From contig JASANG010003970.1 of NCBI GenBank assembly GCA_030248215.1, positions 116,025 to 180,024 on the forward strand: a DNA stretch of 64,000 bases, read 5' to 3'. The first letter of the stretch is position 1. Every line of letters starts with the position of its first letter. Made by a program: the position numbers and the translations under genes. The notes under the pieces were generated by a model. The model saw nothing but the letters and a program-made list of their open reading frames with translations. It had not been told where the DNA came from and did no database searches. Positions 44,301 to 53,188 of this stretch are shown piece by piece. This DNA is from Enoplolaimus lenunculus (taxonomy: Eukaryota; Nematoda; Enoplea; Enoplida; Thoracostomopsidae).

Positions 44301-47300
44301 TACTTAATTTCAAGACTTAATAATTTAAAATTTAAACGAAATAATTTTCGTTCACATTTTTTATTCGGCACTTTTCGTATTCCAACAACAATGGAAATGT
44401 GGGGATGACTTTTCACTTTATTTTCCGTTGTCAATAAAAAGAAGAAACGTTGTACACTTGAATGTCTGAGTATGTTGTGTATAGTAAAGGCGTTTTCCTT
44501 TATTTTTCATTTAACAGGGCCGCCCTCCCGGAACCCACAGTTTCAATCGACCCTAAGTATAATGGGCGGGGGGCTGACGCCTTATTGTCCCCATGGCCAA
44601 TGTTACTTTAAGGGGCGTAACTGTACATTAAACCTATTTCTAAGCCTAAGCCTAAGCGTTGCAAAAATGAGTTCCTAAGCCTAAGCCTAAGCCTAAGCAA
44701 AAAATGTAATCTAGAATCTAAACCTTCTCTTTTATATACCCACCAGAAACCTGGAAGCCCCTTACAGGACATGGTCTCATGCTTAGGTCCGTGAACTTGC
44801 GTAGAGTACAGTGCAGAGTCAACCTCTCCAAGAACTTAAGTAAAAAAATGTTTTTGGAACAAAAGTTTTTTGTGACGGTGTGGAAATAAGTAAAACAAAG
44901 CGTCAATTATTTCTGTTAAAGGACAGATTTTGTAATTATGGGTTGCGCTGTACTTTCTTTGGCGACCGGCGCTGTCCGTCACTCGTCCGGCGTCAGCTGT
45001 CGCCCGTACGGCGCCGTTTGTCACCATTCGGTATTGTGCGTGCGTAAAACACGTACGATGCCGCACTGTGACGTACGGTGACGGAACGCATCGTACGGGT
45101 AACGGGCGGCGCCGGACGGCTACGGACGTCGCCGCATAACGAGTATAGCGTCACCCTTATACTCGTAGTCAAAAATGCTCACTTTGGAGCAGGTTGACAT
45201 TTTAAAATTTAAACAGCTCCAAAATTGAAAAAAAAAATAAATTTCATTTTTTCAGATTTCATCGCCGTACTGTGTCCGTTTGGTCCACAGCATCAATTGA
45301 TTGCGCTGTACAACGAGCGTCAAGATTTCTTTACGAACGCCATCGTGTATACGTGTAACTGAGTTTTGTGTAACACGACAACTGGCTCGTTGTACATTGC
45401 CCACGTTTTAAAGTTGAAATTTAGGCTTAGGCTTAGGCTTAAGTGTATATATACAAAAGCCGGAAAATTTACTTTGTAACTTGCGCAAAGAGTCTTTCAT
45501 CAAAAACAATTGGCTCTTTGTACATATTGCTCGTTTTTTTTTCAATTTAGGTTTAGGCTTAGGCTCACATTTAAGTGTAACATATTATGAGAGTACTGTT
45601 TTGGTTCTTCACATGGGCGTGGCTTTCGCTTACGCTAAGGTTTTAAGGCTTAGATACAGGCTTAACGTCAGCAGGGTACAGTGAGTTAGATATTAAGTTG
45701 TAGGCAATTTTAAAAACACGGGTGGCACAGTATTATAATCATATTCCTAAGCCTAAACCTATGTCTAAGCATAAGCTTCCGCGAAAGAATGAGCATATTC
45801 CTAAGCCTAAGCCTAAGCCAAGCAAAAAATTAAGCTAAAGCTTAAGCTTACTCTATTCTAGTCTCACAGAAAAACGCTCCGCCCCTGATCTTTACATGAT
45901 CCAAGTCGCATATAGTAGTTTGACATTGTTGTAACAGTAGACATAAATACAGCAATTAGTGCTAGCGGTAGAAACCTAATATTTACCGGACGCACTTGCA
46001 CCCAGAAACGAAAACCAAGCCTAACCCTAATCCCAACTGGTCCCGTATTTTCAGCTGTATGTAGCACCTATTAACACCATTTGCTGACAGGTCTTGTAAT
46101 ACTTTGTTTCCAGCCAATGCTGACACCGAAAATTCAACACTTTTTTCGCATATGATTCGTTCTACTCCTGTAACGAATTTAAAGTTTAAACATGTGCAAT
46201 AGTTACACTGTAAATTCCAATGAGTTAATTAATCAACTCAAACGGAAAGTTAGTTCTTTCTGAGTTAATAACAGTAAACTTAAACTAACTCTGAGTTGAT
46301 TTGATTCTCACTGTTAGTTGAGTTGACTATGGATGAGTTGCTTAATTAACTCAGAATGAATTGAATCAACTCAAAATTCTGAGTTCTGATAGTCCTAACT
46401 CAGGCTGTGTGATTCAACTCATTCTGAGTTAAAATCAACTCACTGCAATTTACAGTGTAGTGTGTTTGAAAACCTATTACAAACTGCTGATGGTTGCTGT
46501 ACATATTTGAAAAATAGGCCGTAAGCTTAGGACTGGTCAAAATGTAAAATGTTTTGAAAACCATTGGATGAAATTGAATACGATTAATACAAATATGCTG
46601 TATAAATCCTATGCGTAATCATGAAATAAAATCAAAAATGCCATATAGAACTAGGTGCTTGTTTACTTTCAATGAGTTGATTAATAATTTAACAAAATTG
46701 TCCGAGGTTTACGTTTAGGATCAGGCTTAGGCTTAGGTTTAGCCCAAAGATGGACTCAGTGCTGCCGTCTGATCGTGTGTCACCAATTGTCACCTTACTT
46801 AATCATGTGTGAGTAATTCGCCTTCGATACCGCACGATAACACACGGTGACAGACGGCGCCGGACATCATGAAATTACAGCGCCATCTGAACCCTTATGT
46901 ATTAAGCCATTACATAAATGATGAACTTATGGCTGGGTTTAGGTTTACAAAAATAAACAAACAGTACACGGTAAATTCCAACGAGTTGATTTAATCAATT
47001 CAGCTAGCGAGTTGGTTACTTCTGAATAAATATCAGTAAACAGTAACTCACTCTGAGTTGACTTGATTCTCACTCTGAGTTACGTTGGCTCTGGTTGAGT
47101 TGATTAGTTAAGAATGAATTGAATCAACTCAAAATTCTGAGTTCTGATAGTGCTAACTCAGACTGAGTGATTGAACTCATTCTGAGTTAAAATCAACTCA
47201 CTGAAATTTACAGTGTAGCGTGCTCTATATGAAATGAACATTTTTAGTCGCAAAGTACAACAAAAACCTAGAATTCATCTTCCAGCAAATTTTGCTGCGG

Positions 47301-50300
47301 ATGCGATGGTGTTAGAACTCACAAACATTCAAGAACACAAATTTGTGTTCTGCCGTAGAACTACCCATTTACGCTACTATTCTTTAATACTGGTATTATT
47401 AGCTGTTTTTTCGTTTATTTTAGCAACAATGACTTGGAAGAACCTCAAGAATGAAAACTTATCTCAAAGAGATTCGAAGCGTTCATGCTCGCAAAAAGGT
47501 ACGTAACTTTTTGCTTTGCCTTTTGCAGGATTAATTTGATAAAAAACAAAACTTTAATATATACATCCTCAAATTAAGCTTAAGGCTAAAGAAAAAGCAT
47601 AGACCTATGCCTAAGCATATTTTATTATTCTACTCATAATGTGTGGGAAATAACTTCTTAGGAAGTGTAAGCATCTACAGACATGAGTGCAGTACACTCT
47701 ATGTATGCTAGCCGGCAGAATACGGTCGACGTCGACGATAGAAACAGTTGGAGAGGCGGGTTACGTGGCGCAGCGGTAGAGGGTTCGCTTAAAGGAGACG
47801 TAGGCTGAGAGTTCGATCCCCGCCCCAGAGGCCCGCTGTTTGATTAACGTTAAACGTACCGGTGGTTGGCACCAAAGGCACTAATAAATCTGTGCTGTAG
47901 CCACGGCATTTTACAGCTATTTGACAAGAAAACATATTTTATGCTTCGAATGAATCATTTGCGTCGCAAAGTTTTCATCACGGCAAAGCTGGTGGGAAAG
48001 ATGCATTTCCGTTCATCCAATGGCATCAGCACTGATGACAAAATCGGACTTTTAGGACCAAGAAAAGATTAGAGAAGCTCAGCGCCGTCCCCACTTCGAA
48101 AATTTTTTGACACCCCCTAGTAAAAGTGTAGCCTCCTTTGTTAAGTTGTCTTTACTCTACACTGTAAATTCCAGTGATTTGATTAATCAATTCAGCTAGC
48201 GAGTTGGTTATTTCTGAACTAATAATCAGTAAACATTAACTCACTCTCAGTTGAGTTAATTCTTACTCTGAGTTGAGTTGACTATGGATGAGTTGCTTAA
48301 TTAACTCAGAATGAATTGAATCAACTCAAAATTCTGAGTTCTGATAGTCCTAACTCAGACTGAGTGATTCAACTCATTCTGAGTTAAAATCAACTCACTC
48401 AAATTTACAGTGTACAAGTCCCCCTCTTAACAATGTTTTGTCTCCATCTGGAACCTTGAGCTGCTACGAGCGTGATTTGGTAAATTCGTGTATTACGCTT
48501 TAGGCTTAGGTTTAATCTTGTTTCCGTCCTAATAACTACATTCACAACCGCTCAACAACAAGTAGCTTGATACGTCATTGCAGCTTAAACCAATGACGTC
48601 ATATGCCTAAGCTGCCTTTAGCAATATTATTTCAGAGTCTACGACTAAACGAATTCCTAAGTTAGATGATGATCCGTTACTATCTGCTGACTACCGGTCG
48701 GAAACTGACAGCATTATCCGGCAACGTAACATCCGAAAGAGCGTTAGTTGCCCATCGTTGAAACGGATGTTCAGTGAACCAAGGTAAAAACGATATTAAA
48801 ATATTCTACTTGAAGAGTTCTCATCTTGCCAGATTTTGGTGTTAAAATTGAAATAGCAGTGTTTATTAGTAATTTTGTGGAAAACAATTTTGCCAAAATC
48901 TTTTAAAAAATCTGCTAAATAAATTTAGAAAAGACGGTTTTGTATAGTTCGGGCAGTCTCTTGCATTCTCTACTCTTTTATGGCCTCAACCCTTTTCACG
49001 TCGTTGGCCTTTGCTTTACTGGGTGCGGCCAATGTAAACAACACGGGCGGAACAGTATTATAAGCATATTCATAAGCCTAAAAGCCTAAGCCTAAGCCAA
49101 GCAAAAAAATTAGTCTAGAGCTTAAGCTTATTCTTTTCTTTTCCAACAGAAAAACGTTCCGCCCCTGATCTTTACATAGGCCCTTGGTGCTAGGGATTCA
49201 GTCAGTAGCAATATTTCGTATTATATGTAATCCGTTCTCGTTCGCGGTAAAACCAGGTATCTGTTTCCGTTTTCGCTATAGAAATAATGGCATTTTGGTT
49301 ATTTGTATTTATGCTAAAAATTAGTTATAAGTCACGTGTATATCTTCGCAATTTTTCATTGCAAATATGCTGGAATTGTTCAAAATGAAATAAAATTACG
49401 AAATGCATCCAAAATCTTAAACATTTCGATGTATCCGCTATTTGTTCTTTAATGTTTTACAAAACCCAATAAATATTTGCACGTCTCAATTGTGTTGGCA
49501 GAAAAATATTGCCATCTTTGAAACTGTGTTTTATCTCCCTTCCGCTGTTAGGCGCATGACACTAAGCCCCTTTGGGCTCTCATGTTTTGTGCAGATTTTA
49601 CGCTGCAGGTATGCGTAAGAATTGCTAAACGCTGCGCATTGTCTATGCATTGCGTGTATGCAGTTTGCATTTTAGCTATTCGTAGCATATATACCTTATA
49701 TGGGAAAGGGTTATAGTCACTAATTTAAATTGTTTTCATATTTTATAAAAAACTTGAGGAATGAACCAGAAAACAGGTTTTGCCATATATATTCGAGCGA
49801 AACCTTGACGCAAATGTATCATTTAGCCTTATCCATCTGGTCAAAGGGTGTTTTTTTGAGCCAATTGTTTTAGCCAGCAAGATTGTTTTGGCAAACCCAA
49901 CGAAACCAGCAGCGTTGAAACAGAGGGCCTTTGTATCGGATTGGGTGATTTCATATTTTACAGCGTTGTTATTGGCGAAATTTCGTTACATTTTGACACA
50001 ATGGTTGCAATATTTTGCACAATTAGTTTGTTACTGGTGAGTTGGGTTGAGTTGGATGTAGTTTAAGGTTAACAATTTAGTGCCCAGTTAAATCTCTGCG
50101 TAGGCCGGATTTGATGTCGGGAAGGTGTAATTTCATAAACGAAATTTTTTTGACGTTTGCAGTTTCATTCGAAATCCAGTTGAAAATGCTTTATTTCTTA
50201 TGTATCTAGAAATGTCCGAACGTGATATAACATTTATCACTACGTGCAAGTTTTTGCTGCGAGAACTAGCCGCTGCAATTTTCACTTGCAAGTTCAGTCC

Positions 50301-50707
50301 AAAATCCCGTTCGTAAAACTTGCAGCTGCAAATAAAATTCATTAAACATCGTAGCTTGGAATTTAGTTCACATGTGTGAATACCCATGCAAGTTCGCTGA
50401 ATTTATTGCAGCCGCTTTCTCATTGGCTGATGAGAAGATCTATGTTCTGCGTGCAATTTACAGCTGAAAGATCTCGCAGCAAAAACTTGCACGTGTGAAT
50501 AGGGCTTCAAAGTTGTGAAAAATATGTAAATATTAGTTTATTCAGGGCCTCCTCGTCACTTTGATTTGGTTATCGCTATTTCGCGATAAACCTGTACCTG
50601 CACTTCCGATCCCAATGGTATTTTGTTCGATTACGTTGGCATCTTGCGAATATGGAAGAATTGTAGCGTTTTCCAATAGCTTGAATGCGAACCAAGGAAT
50701 GATCTGA
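41217..50707 (+). CDS. Presenilin (gamma-secretase aspartyl protease subunit), 8 exons, N-terminus missing
   Basis: Exons 41217-41391, 42221-42288, 43324-43547, 45256-45354, 47424-47498, 48636-48783, 49874-50036, 50546-50707 join in phase to 370 residues plus stop. Diagnostic signatures are all present: TM6 catalytic Asp in VWDFIAVLCPFGP (family YDLVAVLCPKGP), the loop start AIVYTSTMTW (family ALIYSSTMVW), TM7 catalytic Asp in GLGDFIFYS, and the PAL motif in VPALPIP. Presenilin is the catalytic subunit of gamma-secretase, a membrane-embedded aspartyl protease in ER, Golgi and plasma membrane that cleaves Notch- and APP-type substrates. The hydrophilic loop is short (about 95 residues). A Trp before the first catalytic Asp and the overall divergence recall nematode SPE-4 more than SEL-12, but I cannot assign orthology. 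TM1 and the start Met lie upstream of 41217 and were not found. Confidence 0.93.
41395..41658. mobile_element. TA-flanked MITE directly at a presenilin splice donor
   Basis: Ends AAGTCCTATTCACACGTGCA and ACTTGCTCGTGTGAATACGG CTT, flanked by TA at 41393-41394 and 41659-41660. The intron begins at 41392, so the donor GTAAAG is two host or target bases (G, then T of the TA) followed by A and element-derived AAG. Confidence 0.72.
41661..42220. other. Presenilin intron remainder
   Basis: Contains an apparently degraded element from about 41860 to 42180 with paired GGTTCTCGAAGGCGGCAGCC and GGGGCTGCTACCCCCA segments. No exon seen. Confidence 0.4.
42221..42288 (+). CDS. Presenilin exon: TM3
   Basis: A 68-nt exon, acceptor AATTTTCAG and donor GTAAGC. 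It encodes VLYVWIYVTCCSLMLVWFSY and FI, continuing YYK as in the family's YKVIHAW. The split codon TG/G gives Trp. Confidence 0.88.
42432..42894. mobile_element. Family E TA-flanked MITE
   Basis: CTTTAGCGATCCGAATAAGA at the left, CCTCTTATTCGGATCACTACAG at the right, TA on both sides. Intronic in presenilin (between exons 42288 and 43324). Confidence 0.72.
42895..43053. mobile_element. Family A MITE
   Basis: GAGCGGAACAATAGTATAAG at the left, CCTAAACATAAGCGG inside, CGCCCCTGATCTTTGCATGG at the right. It abuts the family E element in the same intron. Confidence 0.6.
43324..43547 (+). CDS. Presenilin exon: TM4, TM5 and most of TM6
   Basis: A 224-nt exon, acceptor GATTTTTTAG and donor GTAGGT. 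It encodes QIFKQLNLTADAITGAMICW, NISAMGICSITG, the TM5 region HSMYLITLAVVMALLIVHNV, and SALACICVW; the last base begins the catalytic Asp codon. It aligns without gaps to presenilin from VFKTYNVAVDYIT onward. Confidence 0.92.
43600..44256. mobile_element. Family A MITE with expanded telomere-like hexamer array
   Basis: Ends GGTCAATGTAAATCACAGGG and GTCCCTGATCTTTACATAGG CC; flanks CTCCTGTT and CTCCTGTG form an 8-bp target duplication with one mismatch. The interior (about 43645-44160) is a tandem array of 36-bp (some 30-bp) units, each built of hexamers CTAAGC, CTAAGC, CTAAGC, GTAAGA, ATGAGC, ATATT(x). Both strands show open repetitive frames for that reason; they are not genes. Intronic in presenilin. 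Confidence 0.85.
44595..44775. mobile_element. Family B MITE
   Basis: GGCCAATGTTACTTTAAGGG at the left, CCTAAGCCTAAGCCTAAGCA inside, GGAAGCCCCTTACAGGACAT at the right. Intronic in presenilin. Confidence 0.7.
44939..45157. mobile_element. GC-rich foldback element (family I)
   Basis: GGGTTGCGCTGTACTTTCTT at the left, GAGTATAGCGTCACCCTTA at the right, GCGCCGGACGG and CGTACGATGCCGC motifs inside in both orientations. Ends about 100 bp before the presenilin exon with the catalytic Asp. Confidence 0.62.
45256..45354 (+). CDS. Presenilin exon: first catalytic Asp and start of cytosolic loop
   Basis: A 99-nt exon, acceptor TTTTTTCAG and donor GTAACT. The split codon G/AT makes the catalytic Asp, followed by FIAVLCPFGPQHQLIALYNE and RQDFFTNAIVYT. 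It ends in phase 1 just before the autocleavage-region segment. Confidence 0.92.
45405..45690 (+). repeat. Imperfect direct repeat with TTAGGC hexamers
   Basis: Two segments share ACAATTGGCTCTTTGTACAT-like text and GGTTTAGGCTTAGGCTCA / TTTAGGCTTAGGCTTAGGCT. An isolated telomere-like stretch without the family A or B termini. Presenilin intron. Confidence 0.5.
45716..45902. mobile_element. Family A MITE
   Basis: GGTGGCACAGTATTATAATC at the left, CCTAAGCCTAAGCCTAAGCC inside, GCTCCGCCCCTGATCTTTAC at the right. Presenilin intron. Confidence 0.65.
46206..46457. mobile_element. Family C MITE, TA-flanked
   Basis: CACTGTAAATTCCAATGAGT at the left, CACTGCAATTTACAGTG at the right, TA at 46204-46205 and 46458-46459. 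Interior of GAGTTGA/TCAACTC runs in both orientations. The undisturbed site GAGTTAAAATCAACTCACTG is visible here. Confidence 0.75.
46752..46896. mobile_element. Family I foldback fragment
   Basis: TCAGTGCTGCCGTCTGATCG at the left, ATTACAGCGCCATCTGAACC at the right, CACACGGTGACAGACGGCGC inside. Confidence 0.5.
46967..47215. mobile_element. Family C MITE, TA-flanked
   Basis: CACGGTAAATTCCAACGAGT to ACTGAAATTTACAGTG, TA on both sides. About 500 bp from the copy at 46206 and in the same orientation. Confidence 0.75.
47424..47498 (+). CDS. Presenilin exon: endoproteolysis-site region of the loop
   Basis: A 75-nt exon with acceptor GTTTATTTTAG and donor GTACGT. With the split Ser it reads STMTWKNLKNENLSQRDSKR and SCSQK, matching the family YSSTMVWLVNMAEGD. 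A larger ORF that starts at 47234 overlaps it in the same frame, but its upstream part is intron. Confidence 0.87.
47757..47835 (+). repeat. tRNA-like head of a possible SINE
   Basis: GTGGCGCAGCGGTAGAG is a canonical A box and GAGTTCGATCCCCGCC a canonical B box, 33 bp apart. The acceptor and anticodon stems do not fold well. Unique-looking sequence follows to about 48075, so a tRNA-derived SINE is more likely than a tRNA gene. In the presenilin intron between 47498 and 48636. Confidence 0.5.
48160..48412. mobile_element. Family C MITE, TA-flanked
   Basis: CACTGTAAATTCCAGTGATT to CACTCAAATTTACAGTG, TA on both sides. Third copy within 2.3 kb of presenilin introns. Confidence 0.75.
48636..48783 (+). 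CDS. Presenilin exon: hydrophilic loop
   Basis: A 148-nt exon, acceptor TATTATTTCAG and donor GTAAAA. It encodes STTKRIPKLDDDPLLSADYR and then RQRNIRKSVSCPSLKRMFSE. It is charged and poorly conserved, as expected of the large cytosolic loop; assignment rests on phase (1 in, 2 out) and position. Confidence 0.78.
49027..49182. mobile_element. Family A MITE with clear 8-bp target duplication
   Basis: GGCCAATGTAAACAACACGG to CCCCTGATCTTTACATAGGCC. Flanks CTGGGTGC and CTTGGTGC differ at one base. Short interior with CCTAAGCCTAAGCC. Presenilin intron. Confidence 0.75.
49228..49720. repeat. Family G repeat followed by tRNA-element fragment
   Basis: 49228-49545 is family G (CGGTAAAACCAGGTATCTG to GGCAGAAAAATATTGCC). 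49555-49715 carries GGGCTCTCATGTTTTGTG, ATTGCTAAACGCTGCG and GGGAAAGGGTTA, the end part of the piggyBac-type tRNA element. Confidence 0.5.
49874..50036 (+). CDS. Presenilin exon: second catalytic Asp, TM7 and TM8 start
   Basis: A 163-nt exon, acceptor CAATTGTTTTAG and donor GTGAGT. It encodes SVETEGLCIGLGDFIFYSVV, then IGEISLHFDTMVAIFCTISL. GLGDF is the invariant presenilin motif with the second catalytic Asp. Another frame is also open over this exon and should not be annotated. Confidence 0.95.
50240..50508. mobile_element. TA-type MITE with ATTCACACG ends
   Basis: CACTACGTGCAAGTTTTTGC at the left, CTTGCACGTGTGAATAGGGC at the right. Lies in the last presenilin intron, ending about 40 bp before the acceptor at 50545. 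Confidence 0.62.
50546..50707 (+). CDS. Presenilin last exon: TM8 end, PAL motif, TM9
   Basis: Acceptor GTTTATTCAG, phase 0. It encodes GLLVTLIWLSLFRDKPVPAL and PIPMVFCSITLASC, then a short tail ending NQGMI and TGA. PAL is essential for the active site in known presenilins. A TTAGGC-type transposon begins about 40 bp after the stop, so the 3' UTR probably runs into it. Confidence 0.9.
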   Translation, partial: GLLVTLIWLSLFRDKPVPALPIPMVFCSITLASCEYGRIVAFSNSLNANQGMI

Positions 50708-50746
50708 GACGAACTCCAATAACTCAAACGGGTTCAAAATTCAAGC

Positions 50747-50903
50747 CATATAAAGATCAGGGGTTGAGCGTTTTTAGGCGAGACTGCAACAGAGCAAGCT
50801 TAAGCTTTAGACTTTGCTTAAGTAGGCATAAACCTTGCGCTTATGTTTAAGCGCTTCCTTAGGCTTAGGCTTTGTTATAATCTCACCCCCAAATATTATA
50901 GCC
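50747..50903. mobile_element. Family A MITE downstream of presenilin
   Basis: CATATAAAGATCAGGGGTTG at the left, GCTTCCTTAGGCTTAGGCTT inside. Starts about 40 bp after the presenilin stop. Confidence 0.55.
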
Positions 50904-51292
50904 CAGGAATTAAATAGTTAAAATAGAATTATAATTGAACCTTTCTAAATAACCAGATGGTAGTAACCAGGGCAACGTAGAACACTGGAAGTTAACCGGA
51001 TATCTCCTGCCGGTTCCGTTTTTAGCAGTCACCGAAAATTTTGGTTATTAAAGTGTTTTTACTCGAATACATAATTTAAAAAATTTTTTACATAATAAAT
51101 AGCGATGGTTTGGCACAAATTTAAATGCCATTTTGTTTCATTTCAAAACACAACAAAGGTCGCGAGTATTTGGCCGGGCCAGTTACGAGCGGCGCCGATT
51201 CGATGCCATGGATACGAATATATACATTCCATTGTTCTTTCGTTCATTTATGGTTTATCTTTTTAACTGGTTGATAAATAGATACTGTAATT
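50904..51292. other. Intergenic, nothing recognised
   Basis: Ordinary AT-rich sequence between presenilin and the next element. Confidence 0.35.
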
Positions 51293-51700
51293 TACGATGA
51301 TTCGTCGCCCGACAGTTTGTCGTCCGACTTTCCGTCGCTGCGGCAACTCGTCGACCCCAACAGCTTGTCGACCCCGACAACATGTCGCCAAATCATCCCG
51401 TCGATTCCGATAACTCGTCGACAGAAAGTAAACATATTGGTGCATAAAAGTTTCAAAGATGTTTTATTTTTCTGCGAACACAATGAGGCGTGGAAAATTT
51501 CTGCAATTTCTATAACAGAAGCGAACACTGATTTTTACCGAAAACTGATATTCGGTCACACCCTAATCGTCGACCCAGACAACTTGTCGGCTCGACACCT
51601 CAAGATGCCGAAAACTGTCGCTCCGATAACAATCGCGGTCAACAAAACGTCGGCTACAAGTTGTCGGTTGACGAGTTGTCGGGCGACGAATTGTCGTGAT
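51293..51700. mobile_element. Inverted-repeat element made of GACGA/TTGTCG motifs
   Basis: Left ATGATTCGTCGCCCGACAG, right GTCGGGCGACGAATTGTCG. Both subterminal zones carry about a dozen short motifs such as CAACTTGTCG, CGACAACATGTCG and TCGTCGACCC, separated by a plain AT-rich centre (51430-51560). Confidence 0.6.
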
Positions 51701-52775
51701 ACCACAAGCTATTCATATGTGAACAGAAAATAAATTAATATATAAGTTAGAATTGTATTTCGCATTTTAATACATCCTGTTGTGTGTTTGTTTAATTTCT
51801 TAAAACATCGATTCACTTTGGATCCAAGCAACTCGACTACTCTGAGACGAAAGCTCCTACACTCATCTTTATATATACATACATATATACAGTGCCGAAG
51901 CAGACAGGGGTGGAAGCTCCCCCCAAACATCAGGGTGGTGACCCCCAAGCTCGCGAGCCAGATGCCAGACGTATTTTAAAACTTCGGTGGTTTTTGTTTC
52001 AACCGGTTAGGGTGCGGGCCCCCCATTATAGGTGGACCCGCCAAATGGGTGGCATGTGGGGGTGGCTGCTTCGACTCTGCATATATATTATATATAAACG
52101 CAATGTACTCTTTTATTTATATAATTCCTAAAGGCAAAGTATTATTGTGTTTGTAGAATAAATTTATTTAGTACAAATTGCAGGTTTTGCAGACTGCAAC
52201 GCGTTCCGTTTTAATAGTTATGTTGTCAAGACATTTTGAAATTTTTCAAATTTTATTTAAAATTGTTAAACGTCGGGTCCATCTTTACTTTAGAAGCATT
52301 CCATTTTCACACAGGACAGCAATAATGTTTTTTAGGCTTTACAATATTTTGTCAACCTTAAACCTAGGTTTTAGGAGGCTTTCTAGGCTAATTTATGCGT
52401 TGATGCTGTATGCTAAACATTTTTGGTTAGGAAGTTTCTGCTCAGGTTGCCATTGTGCTCTTGAAAGTAAATTGTTGGCTGCACGTCAAATTATGTAACT
52501 TTTGAACCAGATTAATATGTTGAGCTTCACAAATTTTCTTCCTACTGTGTACGTTTTTAAAAACATCGTTCAAGCGGTAATCGGGCCAGTAGTCAGGAGG
52601 AAGTTGCCCATTTCCGCCGCCAGAAAAACTTTGCTCTTCATAGAAAATTTTCAACCTTGCTTAGAAAGTCATCAAAAAAACTTGGTATGCTCATCCTGAA
52701 AAATTTTCCTACACCCCTTAACAAGATGAGCTGGCTACGAGACTGCGGGTAATAGGCGCTGCATACAATTATTAA
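51701..52775. other. Intergenic, no gene seen
   Basis: A piece with CCCCCCAAACATCAGGGTGG (about 51895-52075) and a family F-like right end near 52690-52745 (AAGATGAGCTGGCTACGAG). The ORF at 52178 is not supported. Confidence 0.4.
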
Positions 52776-53038
52776 CCCTTTCTCACACGAATATTTTCTA
52801 TTTCCCCTTACAGACCTACTTTTATGCTAGGCTTCGAACTCCAGTGACTGGATTGGGAGGCGTATACCATCACCACTCAGCTATAGGAGCTTGACGCTCG
52901 AGCCCGAGGGGGCTCTCACGTCTTGTGGTGATTTAGTACTATGCATGCGTGTTACAATTGTTAAACACGGTGCGATATATTATTCAACGTATATACACTG
53001 CGATTTGTTGCCTATAGGCAACTCAATGTGAGAAGGAA
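52776..53038. mobile_element. piggyBac-type MITE carrying a tRNA-like sequence
   Basis: TTAA then CCCTTTCTCACACG at the left, ACTCAATGTGAGAAGG at the right near TTAA (53039-53042). The inverted tRNA-like core holds AGGCTTCGAACTCCAG (B box, minus sense) and ACTCAGCTATAGGAGC (A box). It ends 70 bp before the secreted-protein start codon. Confidence 0.68.
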
Positions 53039-53110
53039 TTAATACAGATCCATTTTATGATGTGTTTTGCATATTGAAAAATACAAAAATTAATATATAA
53101 AAATTATATA

Positions 53111-53188
53111 ATGAAATTATTCGCTATAAATATTGTGGTTCTCTTATTGGTGGTGAAATGTACCCGAAGTGATGCTCCTGACAATTTT
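53111..53188 (+). CDS. Secreted protein exon 1, signal peptide
   Basis: The ATG at 53111 opens 26 codons, MKLFAINIVVLLLVVKCTRS plus DAPDNF, then donor GTAAGT in phase 0. A basic n-region, a 12-residue hydrophobic core and a polar c-region mark it as a secretion signal. Confidence 0.8.

Noticed and set aside
47234-47506. ORF with its own Met and a hydrophobic segment, as if a small membrane protein
   Set aside because: Only 47424-47498 is coding, as a presenilin loop exon with acceptor GTTTATTTTAG; the hydrophobic part is the polypyrimidine-rich intron end read through.
49780-50040. 86-residue ORF over the presenilin TM7 exon
   Set aside because: A shadow frame; the frame that reads GLGDFIFYS and joins in phase is the real one.
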